Shown here: positions 17,828 to 25,925 of the stretch, piece by piece
Numbering within the stretch: the stretch's first letter is position 1
How the letters are laid out: each line of letters opens with the position of its first letter
NCBI RefSeq assembly: GCF_015482775.1
Contig: NZ_CP058214.1
Coordinates: 2,780,501-2,844,500 of the forward strand
DNA length: 64,000 bases
Direction: 5' to 3'
Source of the DNA: Kaustia mangrovi
GTDB lineage: Bacteria > Pseudomonadota > Alphaproteobacteria > Rhizobiales > Im1
The notes under the pieces: generated by a model
Told to the model about the DNA's origin: nothing
What the model saw: only the letters and a program-made list of their open reading frames with translations
Database searches by the model: none
Made by a program: the position numbers and the translations under genes

Positions 17828-20710
17828 CTATCCGTTCGCGGCGCGATCAACAAGGGGGGCGGTCAAAAACCCCTCCACCGCCTCGATCGCCTCGACCAGC
17901 CCCACGCGTTCCACCGCGACGCCCGGCGGGAAGGCCGTGGTGAAGCGCGTCGGCAGGCGCGGGTCGAGCACGACGAAGACACCGCGGTCGTCGGCCTTGC
18001 GCACCAGCCGGCCGAAGGCCTGGCGCAACCGGAGCCTGACCGTCATGTCCTGCCAGGCCGATCCGCCGAACGCCCCGCGCCGCGCCCGGTCGAGGATGCT
18101 CGGCTGCGGCCACGGCACCCGCTCCAGCACGATGAGGCGCAGCGCCTCGCCCGGCACGTCCACCCCGTCGCGCATGGCGTCCGTGCCGAGCAGGCACGCA
18201 TCGGCCTCCGCGCGGAAGATGTCGACCAGCGTGCCGTTGTCGATGGGATCGACATGCTGGGCATAGAGCGGCAGGCCGCGCTCGCCGAGCGGCGCGAGCA
18301 GCCGCCCGTGCACCTGCCGGAGCCGGGAGATCGCGGTGAACAGGCCGAGCGCGCCGCCGCGCGAGGCGATGAAGAGCTCGCGATAGGCTGCGGCGACCTG
18401 GTCGAGGTCCTGCCGGTTGACGTCGTTCACGACAAGGATCCGTGCCTGGCTCGGATAGTCGAAGGGCGAGTCGTGCGCGGTGCGCCGGACCGGATAGGGC
18501 AGGTGGGTCGCGCCGGTGCGCATCTCCGCGCTGGTCCAGTCGTCGGGCACGTCCGGCGGGCGGTCCTTGAGCGTTGCGGATGTGACGATCGCGCCGTCGA
18601 CCGTCTCCAGCACCGTCTGCGCGAGCGGGATGGTCGGATCGATCCAGTGGCGGTGCATGCCGACGTCGGACTCCCGGCCGAAGGCGTGGTCGATGGCGAA
18701 CCACGAGACGAAGCCGGCGGCTTCCTCCTCCTCGTCGTCGAGGGTCGTGAGCATCTCGCTCCAGCCGCCGACGAGCAGGTCGCCGCGCCGCCTGAGGCTA
18801 CGTGCGGTCGCCTCCAGCCGCGAGCGCTCCGCGGTTTCCAGCGTGCGCGCCTCGTCGTCGAGCTGGCCGGAGAGCGCGCGGGCGAGCGCCCTCATGGGCG
18901 CCAGCAGCTCCCGCAGGGCGTCGTCGAGCTCGCGCGCGGCCTTGCCGACGCCGCCGGCCAGCGGGCGGCAGTCGGCTTCCATGGCATAGGGGCCGCGCTG
19001 CTCGGCGCGGGCGAGAACCTGCTCGCGCACCAGCGTGAGGAACCGTTCCGCCGGGCCGTCCGGCGCCCCGGCCTGGATACGCCGCATCCAGCCCGGCCCG
19101 GGCAGGGCGCGTGCGGCGTCCATCACCTTTGCGAGCGCCTCCTCGGCCGCCTCGTCGTCGCCCGTGAGGTCGCCGATGCGTTCCGCCAGGCTGCGGCCGC
19201 GCCGGCCCCGCTGCTCGCCGCCGCGCAGCCAGCGCCTGAGCTCGGCGGCCTCGATGGCGGTGAGATGTGCGGAGAACGCGCTGTCGGCGGCATCGAAGAC
19301 GTGATGGCCCTCGTCGAAGACGAGCCGCCTGACGAGGCCCGTGGAGGTCTGCTCGCCCGCCGTTTCCGGGGGGCCGAGCGCATGGTCCATCGCCGCCTGG
19401 ATCATGACCAGCGCGTGGTTGGCGATCACGATCTCCGCCTTGCGCGCCGCGCGGACCGCGCGCTCGATGAAGCACTTGCGGTAATGCGGGCAGGCGGAAT
19501 GGATGCATTCGCCGCGCCGGTCGGTCAGCCCGAGGGCGGCGGGCGACGGCGCGCGATCGCTGCCCGCCCCCATATCGACGAAGAGCGGCATGAGCCAGGC
19601 CGGAAAGTCGCCGCCCACCATGTCGCCGTCGCGGCTCGCCATGGCCCAGCGGGCGATGAGGGCGGCGAGCAGCGTGCCGCGCCCATTCTGGGGATTGAGG
19701 CCCGCGACGCGCTCCTGAAGGTTCAGCAGGCAAAGATAGTTCTCTCGGCCCTTGCGGACGACCACCTTGCGGCGGCGCTCCTCGGGGTCCGGATAGGCGC
19801 GCTGGGCCTCCTGGCGGAGCTGGCGCTGGAGGTTCTTCGTATAGGTGGAGATCCACACCGTGCCGCCGTTCCGGCGCGCCCAGACGGTCGCCGGCGCGAG
19901 ATAGCCGAGCGTCTTGCCGAGCCCCGTGCCGGCCTCCGCGAGAAGGATATGGTTCTCCTCCGGCCGGTCGCGCGGCGCGAAGGCTTCTGCGGCCTCCGCG
20001 CTGTATTGCCGCTGCGCGGGCCGCGCCTCCGCCCCCTCGCCGATGAGGGTGGCGAGGGCAGCCTCGGCCTCTTCGGGGCTGACGGGCAGTGTGCCGGGCG
20101 GGGGAACGGGGCCGTCGTCCTCCCAGTCCGGCAGGCGGTCCCACACATTGAGGCTCGTCGCCGGCATGGTGTCGTCGAGGGCGAGGCCGCGGCGGTCGAG
20201 CGCCGCACGCACGAAGGGGGCCCAGGGCCAGCGGGCTCGCTCCAGAAGGACGGTCAGCCGGGCGAGGTCGCGCGGATTGGATATCCGCCCCGAAGCCAGC
20301 GTGTCGAGCAGGGCACCGGCCGCGGCATGCAGCAGGTCGGCCGGACCGCCGTGCCCGCCCTCGATGCCGAGCGCCTGGGCCATGCCCTCCGGGCTCGGCA
20401 GGGCGAAGCGGGCGGGATGCACGAAGGCGAACAGCTCCGCGAGATCGAGATGGCCGACGTCGCGGGCGGCGCGGGCTTCGCGCTCGCCCGCCTGGGCGGC
20501 GACCGCGAGCCGGTTCGCCAGAAAGGCTGCGTGGCAGACGAGATGCGGCGTCCGGGACAGGAGACGCAGGCCGTCCGCCGCCGCCAGCATGCCTGAGCCC
20601 CCGTGCCCGTCGCCGACGGCGAGACGTACGCCGGCAAGGGCTGCGGCGGGGACGTCGCCGAGCGCGCCGATATGGGCGATGTCGGCCGGGTCTGGCGCGG
20701 ACTGTGCCAT
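17828..20710 (-). CDS. DinG/XPD-type ATP-dependent DNA helicase
   Basis: A 960-residue superfamily 2 helicase of the DinG/YoaA group. After an alphaproteobacterium-typical N-terminal region of about 250 residues comes Walker A in EAGTGLGKTLGYLAP (near residue 262), a cysteine cluster CIHSACPHYRKC plus a further cysteine (about 403-430) that fits a 4Fe-4S site, the DEAH-like box VFDEGHHVFDAADS (near 467), and helicase domain 2 ending with QAFGRLVRKADDRGVFVVLD. Such enzymes unwind R-loops, G-quadruplexes and stalled forks. ATG at 20710 is used. The length exceeds DinG (about 720) because of the N-terminal extension, which I see in related alphaproteobacterial proteins from memory only. Confidence 0.92.
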   Translation of the reverse strand: MAQSAPDPADIAHIGALGDVPAAALAGVRLAVGDGHGGSGMLAAADGLRLLSRTPHLVCHAAFLANRLAVAAQAGEREARAARDVGHLDLAELFAFVHPARFALPSPEGMAQALGIEGGHGGPADLLHAAAGALLDTLASGRISNPRDLARLTVLLERARWPWAPFVRAALDRRGLALDDTMPATSLNVWDRLPDWEDDGPVPPPGTLPVSPEEAEAALATLIGEGAEARPAQRQYSAEAAEAFAPRDRPEENHILLAEAGTGLGKTLGYLAPATVWARRNGGTVWISTYTKNLQRQLRQEAQRAYPDPEERRRKVVVRKGRENYLCLLNLQERVAGLNPQNGRGTLLAALIARWAMASRDGDMVGGDFPAWLMPLFVDMGAGSDRAPSPAALGLTDRRGECIHSACPHYRKCFIERAVRAARKAEIVIANHALVMIQAAMDHALGPPETAGEQTSTGLVRRLVFDEGHHVFDAADSAFSAHLTAIEAAELRRWLRGGEQRGRRGRSLAERIGDLTGDDEAAEEALAKVMDAARALPGPGWMRRIQAGAPDGPAERFLTLVREQVLARAEQRGPYAMEADCRPLAGGVGKAARELDDALRELLAPMRALARALSGQLDDEARTLETAERSRLEATARSLRRRGDLLVGGWSEMLTTLDDEEEEAAGFVSWFAIDHAFGRESDVGMHRHWIDPTIPLAQTVLETVDGAIVTSATLKDRPPDVPDDWTSAEMRTGATHLPYPVRRTAHDSPFDYPSQARILVVNDVNRQDLDQVAAAYRELFIASRGGALGLFTAISRLRQVHGRLLAPLGERGLPLYAQHVDPIDNGTLVDIFRAEADACLLGTDAMRDGVDVPGEALRLIVLERVPWPQPSILDRARRGAFGGSAWQDMTVRLRLRQAFGRLVRKADDRGVFVVLDPRLPTRFTTAFPPGVAVERVGLVEAIEAVEGFLTAPLVDRAANG

Positions 20711-20768
20711 CGATGCGGAAATGTTCTCGATTCGTTTTGACGCCCGGCCAGCCTAGAGCAAACGATCC

Positions 20769-20860
20769 TAAATCGAAATCGATTTAAGATCGATAACTTG
20801 ATCGATTTCAAAAGGTTGGAGCAACTCGATCCGCATCCGATCGCATGCGGGTTGCTCCAA
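20769..20860. repeat. AT-rich palindrome followed by a nested hairpin
   Basis: The divergent gap between the helicase and lysS holds a striking AT-rich island. A perfect palindrome TAAATCGA-AA-TCGATTTA lies at 20769-20786, then several further ATCGAT units (20788-20809), then a hairpin at 20816-20860 with 10-base arms TTGGAGCAAC/GTTGCTCCAA and inner arms CCGCAT/ATGCGG. This resembles the dispersed palindromic elements of rhizobial-type genomes, but it could also contain operators for either flanking gene. Confidence 0.6.
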
Positions 20861-20943
20861 GGCATTGTCCTGCCCGGCTGAACCGGTACCGGGCCGCTCT
20901 CCACCTGCCAAACCCAGATTGACGCCCGGCGGGGAGAGACCTA

Positions 20944-22581
20944 GTGTCGCGCGCGCATTCAACCCCCGACAGCGAAACGACGGACATGACCGACCACCGC
21001 ACCCCCGAGCTCTTCGACGAGGCAATGGCCAGCAAGGCCTGGCCATTCGAGGAGGCGCGCAAGCTCCTCAAACGGATCGAGCGGAGCGGGGACAAGAAAG
21101 AGGTCCTGTTCGAGACCGGCTACGGCCCCTCCGGCCTGCCGCATATCGGCACCTTCGGCGAAGTGGCGCGCACCACCATGGTGCGCCATGCCTTCTCGCT
21201 CATCTCCGATTTGCCGACCCGCCTCGTCTGCTTCTCCGACGACATGGACGGCCTGCGCAAGGTGCCCGACAACATTCCCAACGGGGATATGGTGCGCGAA
21301 CATCTCGACAAGCCGCTGACGGCGGTGCCGGACCCGTTCGGCAAGTATGAGAGCTTCGGCCACCACAACAACGCCATGCTGCGCGCGTTCCTCGACCGCT
21401 TCGGCTTCGAGTACGACTTCGCGAGCGCGACGGAATGCTATCGCTCCGGCCTGTTCGACAAGGCGCTCCTGCGGGTGCTTGAGGCCTATGACGAAGTGAT
21501 GGCGATCATGCTGCCCTCGCTCAGGGCGGAGCGCCAGAAGACCTATTCGCCCTTCCTGCCCGTATGCCCGCGCACGGGCAAGGTCCTCCAGGTGCCGCTC
21601 GAGGAACGCAAGCCCGAGGCCGGAACGGTCGTCTATCGCGATCCGGAGACGGGCGCGCTCGTCGAGGTGCCGGTGACCGGCGGCCATTGCAAGCTGCAAT
21701 GGAAGGCCGACTGGGCCATGCGCTGGTACGCGCAGGATGTGGACTACGAGATGTCCGGCAAGGACCTGATCGACAGCGTGAAGCTCTCCAGCCGCATCTG
21801 TTCGGCGCTCGGCGGCACGCCGCCCGACGGCTTCAACTACGAGCTCTTCCTCGACGAGAAGGGCGAGAAGATCTCCAAGTCCAGGGGCAACGGCCTCACC
21901 ATCGACGAATGGCTGCGCTACGCCTCGCCGGAAAGCCTGGAGCTCTTCATGTTCCAGGCGCCGCGCAAGGCCAAGCGGCTCTATTTCGACGTCATCCCGA
22001 AGACGGTGGACGAGTATTTCACCTTCCTCGCGAAATATCCCGGGCAGTCGCTCAAGGAGCGGCTCGTGAACCCGGTCTGGCATATCCATCTGGGCGATCC
22101 CCCGACGGTGGACATGCCGGTGAGCTTCGCGCTGCTCCTCAATCTGGTGAACGCGTCGCAATCGGACGACCGCGAGGTGCTGTGGGGCTTCATCCGGCGC
22201 TATGCGCCCGGCGCCTCGCCGGAAACCCATCCCGTGCTCGACAATCTGGTCGGCTACGCGGTCAACTATTTCGACGACTTCGTGAAGCCGTCCAAATCCT
22301 ACCGCGCGCCGAGCGATACCGAGCGCGCCGCGCTTGAGGACCTCGCGGAGCGGCTGGGTGCGCTTGAAGCGGGCGCACCGGCGGAGGAGATCCAGGATGT
22401 GGTCTACGAGGTCGGCAAGAGCCATCCCTTCGAGAGCCTGCGCGACTGGTTCAGGGCGCTCTACGAGATCCTGCTCGGCCAGGAGCAGGGGCCGCGCTTC
22501 GGCTCCTTCGTCGCCCTCTACGGCGTGGAGGAGACGCGCGCCTTGATCTCGCAAGCGCTCTCGGGGCGGCTGGCGGGCTGA
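20944..22581 (+). CDS. lysS: Lysyl-tRNA synthetase, class I
   Basis: A 545-residue class I LysRS, the archaeal-type enzyme also found in alphaproteobacteria and spirochaetes, unrelated to the class II enzyme of most bacteria. It charges tRNA-Lys in the cytoplasm. The HIGH-type motif is in [12 protein letters not shown] (residues 59-70) and the KMSKS-type motif is KISKSRGNG (309-317). A CPRTG element and the C-terminal helical anticodon domain are present. GTG at 20944 has a strong GGGGAGAG site 6 bases away; ATG at 20986 would give 531 residues and is a real alternative. Its 3' end overlaps a convergent small HTH gene by 64 bases. Confidence 0.95.
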   Translation: MSRAHSTPDSETTDMTDHRTPELFDEAMASKAWPFEEARKLLKRIERSGDKKEVLFETGYGPSGLPHIGTFGEVARTTMVRHAFSLISDLPTRLVCFSDDMDGLRKVPDNIPNGDMVREHLDKPLTAVPDPFGKYESFGHHNNAMLRAFLDRFGFEYDFASATECYRSGLFDKALLRVLEAYDEVMAIMLPSLRAERQKTYSPFLPVCPRTGKVLQVPLEERKPEAGTVVYRDPETGALVEVPVTGGHCKLQWKADWAMRWYAQDVDYEMSGKDLIDSVKLSSRICSALGGTPPDGFNYELFLDEKGEKISKSRGNGLTIDEWLRYASPESLELFMFQAPRKAKRLYFDVIPKTVDEYFTFLAKYPGQSLKERLVNPVWHIHLGDPPTVDMPVSFALLLNLVNASQSDDREVLWGFIRRYAPGASPETHPVLDNLVGYAVNYFDDFVKPSKSYRAPSDTERAALEDLAERLGALEAGAPAEEIQDVVYEVGKSHPFESLRDWFRALYEILLGQEQGPRFGSFVALYGVEETRALISQALSGRLAG

Positions 22582-22832
22582 GCCGGGCTGTCCGGGTTCG
22601 CCGCGGCACCGACAAGGGCGGCGAACTCTTCGAGCGGCACGCCGGTCGCGCGCAGGAGCTTGGCGATGCTCGACGTGCTCGGCCAGCGCGGCCGGCCCTC
22701 GCGGGTGAACCGCTTCGACCTGTTGAGTGAGGTGGGGTCGAGCCCGGCCCGGCGGGCGAGCGCGGACGGCGACAGGCCGTGGCTCAGGGCCAGACGGTCT
22801 ATGCCGGCCCAGATCTGGTCATGCGAGAACAT
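22518..22832 (-). CDS. Stand-alone HTH protein resembling the N-terminus of S24/LexA-like repressors
   Basis: A 104-residue protein whose residues 1-75 closely resemble the helix-turn-helix of alphaproteobacterial S24-peptidase repressors ([51 protein letters not shown]). Those repressors normally continue with a self-cleaving serine/lysine peptidase domain of about 120 residues, absent here; the tail after residue 75 is short and Pro/Ala-rich. ATG at 22832 follows GGGAAAG. It converges on lysS and overlaps its last 64 bases. It may be an independent small regulator or the remnant of a longer gene whose 3' part was lost; the intact start and frame favour a working gene. Confidence 0.7.
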   Translation of the reverse strand: MFSHDQIWAGIDRLALSHGLSPSALARRAGLDPTSLNRSKRFTREGRPRWPSTSSIAKLLRATGVPLEEFAALVGAAANPDSPAQPASRPESACEIKARVSSTP

Positions 22833-23049
22833 GGATGGCTTTCCCGACTGTTTCCGTGAACGGTGGCCCGGAGCGTTCGCCCGCCAGTGCCGAAGGCGCG
22901 GCAAGAGCGCCCTTGAGCGACCGGGTGCCCGCGGCTAGTGTCCCCCGCGATGCAAGCTGTTTCCGGTCCACGGTCATGGGTTGTACGCCCGAGTGTTTAA
23001 TAATCTATGATTGCAAAGCGCCCTGCTACGGGCCAAAGGTGGCAATGTC

Positions 23050-24143
23050 ATGACCGGCGGCCTCTATGCGCTGACCCGCCCCTTCCTCCATGCCGTCGAT
23101 GCTGAGACCGCGCATGGGCTCGCGATCCGGGCGCTCGATCTGGGGCTCGTGGCGGGAGCGCCGGTGCCGGACGATCCGCGCCTCCATGTCTGCGCCTTCG
23201 GGCTCGACTTTGCGAACCCCGTCGGCATGGCGGCCGGGTTCGACAAGAATGCCGAAGTGCCGGGCGCGCTCCTGAGGCTCGGCTTCGGCTTCGTGGAGGT
23301 CGGCACGCTGACGCCCGAGCCCCAGCCCGGCAATCCGCGCCCGCGCATCTTCCGCCTGCCGGAGGACCGCGCGGTGATCAACCGGCTCGGCTTCAACAAT
23401 GACGGCCACGCCGCCGCCCGCGCGCGCCTTTTGGCGCTCAGGCGGCGCAAGGGTGTGATCGGCGTCAATATCGGCGCCAACAAGACCTCCGCCGACCGCA
23501 TGGCCGATTACGAGCGCGGCGTGGAGGCCTTCCACGACATTGCCGACTATCTCGTCGTCAACGTCTCCTCGCCGAACACGCCGGGCCTGCGCGACCTTCA
23601 GGCGCGCGGGGCCATGGCGGAGCTGATCGGCCGCGTGGTCGCCATGCGCGACCGCTGCGCGGCGGAGAGCGGGCGCAAGACGCCGGTGCTCGTCAAGATC
23701 GCGCCCGATCTCGACGAGGCGGGACTTGCCGACATCGCGGACTGCTGCCTTGAGGGCGGGGTCGACGGCGCGGTGGTCTCCAACACGACGGTGGGCCGCC
23801 CGGCGCTGCGGTCTGCCCATGCCGACGAGGCGGGCGGGCTGTCGGGCGCTCCGCTCTTTGCGCTCTCCACCGCGGTGCTCGCGCGCTTCCGGCTGCTCAC
23901 CGAAGGCCGGCTGCCGCTCATCGGCGTCGGCGGTGTCTCCTCGCCGGAGACGGCCTATGAGAAGATCCGCGCCGGCGCGACGCTCGTCCAGGTCTATACC
24001 GGCTTCATCTACGAGGGCCGGGGATCGTCGCGCGAATCAGGCGGGGCATGTCGGAGCGTCTGGAGCGCGACGGTTTCGACCGGCTCGCAGATGCGGTGGG
24101 CTCGGGCGCTGAGGACTGGGCCCGGCGAAAACCGGAGGAGTGA
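23050..24143 (+). pseudogene. pyrD: Dihydroorotate dehydrogenase (quinone), broken by one frameshift
   Basis: Class 2 PyrD oxidises dihydroorotate to orotate at the inner membrane with ubiquinone, in pyrimidine synthesis. The gene begins MTGGLYALTRPFLHAVD and keeps the FMN-site motifs VGMAAGFDKNAEVPG, INRLGFNNDGH, VNVSSPNTPGLR, VVSNTT and LPLIGVGGV up to VYTGFIYEG. There, near 24016-24020, GGGCCGGGG replaces an expected GGGCCCGGGG. Restoring one C gives the normal ending (GPGIVARIRRGMSERLERDG... to the stop at 24143) and 364 residues. Because the gene is near essential and the change is one base in a C/G run, an error in the sequence is more likely than true loss. The stop is 5 bases before the arsC ATG, so the two are probably co-transcribed. 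Confidence 0.88.
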
Positions 24144-24148
24144 TCCGA

Positions 24149-24499
24149 ATGGACGTCACCATGTATCACAATCCGCGCTGCTCGAAGTCGCGCGAAACCC
24201 TGAAGCTCCTTCAGGACATGAATATCCGGCCCAAGCTCGTGGAGTATCTGAAGGCGCCGCCGTCTCCCGACGAGCTGGAACGGATCCTCAAGAAGCTCGG
24301 CAAGCGCCCGCGCGACGTCATCCGCCGCGGGGAGGCGCCCTACAAGGAGCTCGGCCTAGACAATCCCGAGCTCGACGACCGCGCCCTGATCGAGGCGATG
24401 AGCGCCAATCCGATCCTGATCGAGCGACCCATCGTGGTGGCGGGGCCGCGCGCCGCCCTCGGCCGCCCGCCGGAGGCCGTCCTGGAGCTGTTCCGCTGA
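24149..24499 (+). CDS. arsC: Arsenate reductase family protein (glutaredoxin-type ArsC)
   Basis: A 116-residue thioredoxin-fold protein with the ArsC signature YHNPRCSKSRETLKLL, where the Cys takes the role of the catalytic Cys12 of the plasmid enzyme, and the conserved RRGEAPYKELGL and LIEAMSANPILIERPIVV segments. Family members reduce arsenate to arsenite with glutathione and glutaredoxin. ATG at 24149 has GGAGGAG 7 bases upstream, overlapping the pyrD stop region. No arsR, arsB or acr3 is adjacent; single arsC genes next to pyrD are common in alphaproteobacteria to my knowledge, so the role may be general. Confidence 0.88.
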   Translation: MDVTMYHNPRCSKSRETLKLLQDMNIRPKLVEYLKAPPSPDELERILKKLGKRPRDVIRRGEAPYKELGLDNPELDDRALIEAMSANPILIERPIVVAGPRAALGRPPEAVLELFR

Positions 24500-24502
24500 C
24501 GC

Positions 24503-25866
24503 CTATCGCGCGGCGACCGGGCCGGGTGTGCCGAACAGGTTGCGGTCGAGGGTCGGCAGCCTTGCGGCGAGCGTCACGGCACGGGCGGCGAACAGGACGA
24601 GGAGCGACATCCACAGGCCGTGATTGCCCCAGATCGGCGTGAGGAGCGCCCAGGCGCCGAGATAGATGGCGACGCTCACGATCATCATGTTGCGCATCTC
24701 CCGGCTCTCCGTCGCGCCGATGAAGATGCCGTCGAGCTGGAAGCTCCACACGCCGACGACCGGCGCGAGCGCCACCCAGGGGAGATAGGCCCGCGCCGTC
24801 TCCCGGATCTCCGGATTGACCGTCAGCCCGTCTATGGCGAGAGGGCCGGCGAGGATGGCGAGGGCGGCGAGCGCCACGCTCACGGCCATCGCCCACAGGG
24901 TGGAGATGCCGGCGGCCCTGCGGAAGAGGCCCCGGTCGCGCCGGCCCGCCGCCCGGCCGACGAGGGTCTCGGAGGCATGGGCGAAGCCGTCGAGCACGAA
25001 GGAATAGACATAGAGGAAGTTCATCAGCACGGCATTGGCCGCGAGCACGAGGTCGCCCGCCTTCGCCCCTTGCGCGGTGAAGAAGGAGAAGCTCAGGAGC
25101 AGGCAGATCGAGCGCACCATGATGTCGCCATTGACCCGGAGGGTGCGCCGCAGGCGGGCGGGCGCGAGAATGGCGGGCCATTGCCAGCCGCCGCCGCGCC
25201 GGGCGAGTTCGCGCGAGACCGCCCATGCCCCGCCCGTGGCCGCGACCATCGCGGCGAGCAGCGAGCCGAGCGCCACGCCCTCCACCGCCATGCCGAAGCC
25301 CAGCACGAACACGATGTTGAGCGCCATGTTGGTGACGTTGAGCAGGATCTGCAGCGCAAAGGCCGTGCCGGCCGGCCAAGCCCGATGAACCAGCCGAGAA
25401 AGGCGTAGTTGGCGAGCGAGAAGGGTGCCGCCCAGATGCGGATATCGAAATACGCGCCGGCGTGGGACTCGACGGCTTGCGACCCCTCGATCACCGCGAA
25501 GGCGATGCGCCGGAGCAGCGGGCTCGCCACGATCAGCGCCAGTCCGCAGGCCCCGGCGATCATGAGGGCGCGGGCGAGCACGGCCCTCAGCTCGTCGCGG
25601 TCGCCCATCCCGTCGGCCTGGGCGGTCATGCCGGTGGTACCCATGCGCAGGAAGCCGAAGGCGGAGAACAGGACGGAGAAGATCACCCCGCCGAGCGCCA
25701 CCGCGCCGATATAGTAGGGGTCCGGCAGCCGGCCGATGACGGCGGTGTCGACGACGCCGATCAGCGGCTCGGACACATTCGCCGCCATGATCGGCAAGGC
25801 GATGGCCAGAACGGCGCGATGCGTGACGCGCTGCGATGATGTCGGCGTTGCGCTCATCGTTCTCAT
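24503..25866 (-). pseudogene. MATE-family efflux transporter, broken by one frameshift
   Basis: A NorM/DinF-type multidrug and toxin exporter with 12 expected membrane spans. The 5' half starts MRTMSATPTSSQRVTHRAVL and includes ALPIMAANVSEPLIGVVDTA, the usual MATE opening. The frame breaks after YAFLGWFIGLGR near 25370-25377, and the 3' half continues in another frame with NIVFVLGFGMAVEGVALGS to the end GTPGPVAAR. One extra C/G in the GGCCGGCC run would restore 454 residues, the normal MATE length. The start could also be ATG 25857. Convergent with arsC, 3 bases between stops. Either a real lesion or, more likely, an indel error like those in three other genes here. Confidence 0.87.
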
Positions 25867-25925
25867 GGGGACAATCGACAGATGCGTGACCGGTTCTCTA
25901 TCACAGGACGTGCGGGGCGGCATCC

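Noticed and set aside
23011-24642. A single long frame that joins pyrD to sequence overlapping arsC
   Set aside because: The end is out of frame with the real pyrD C-terminus. arsC has its own start and strong ribosome site, so no fusion is present.
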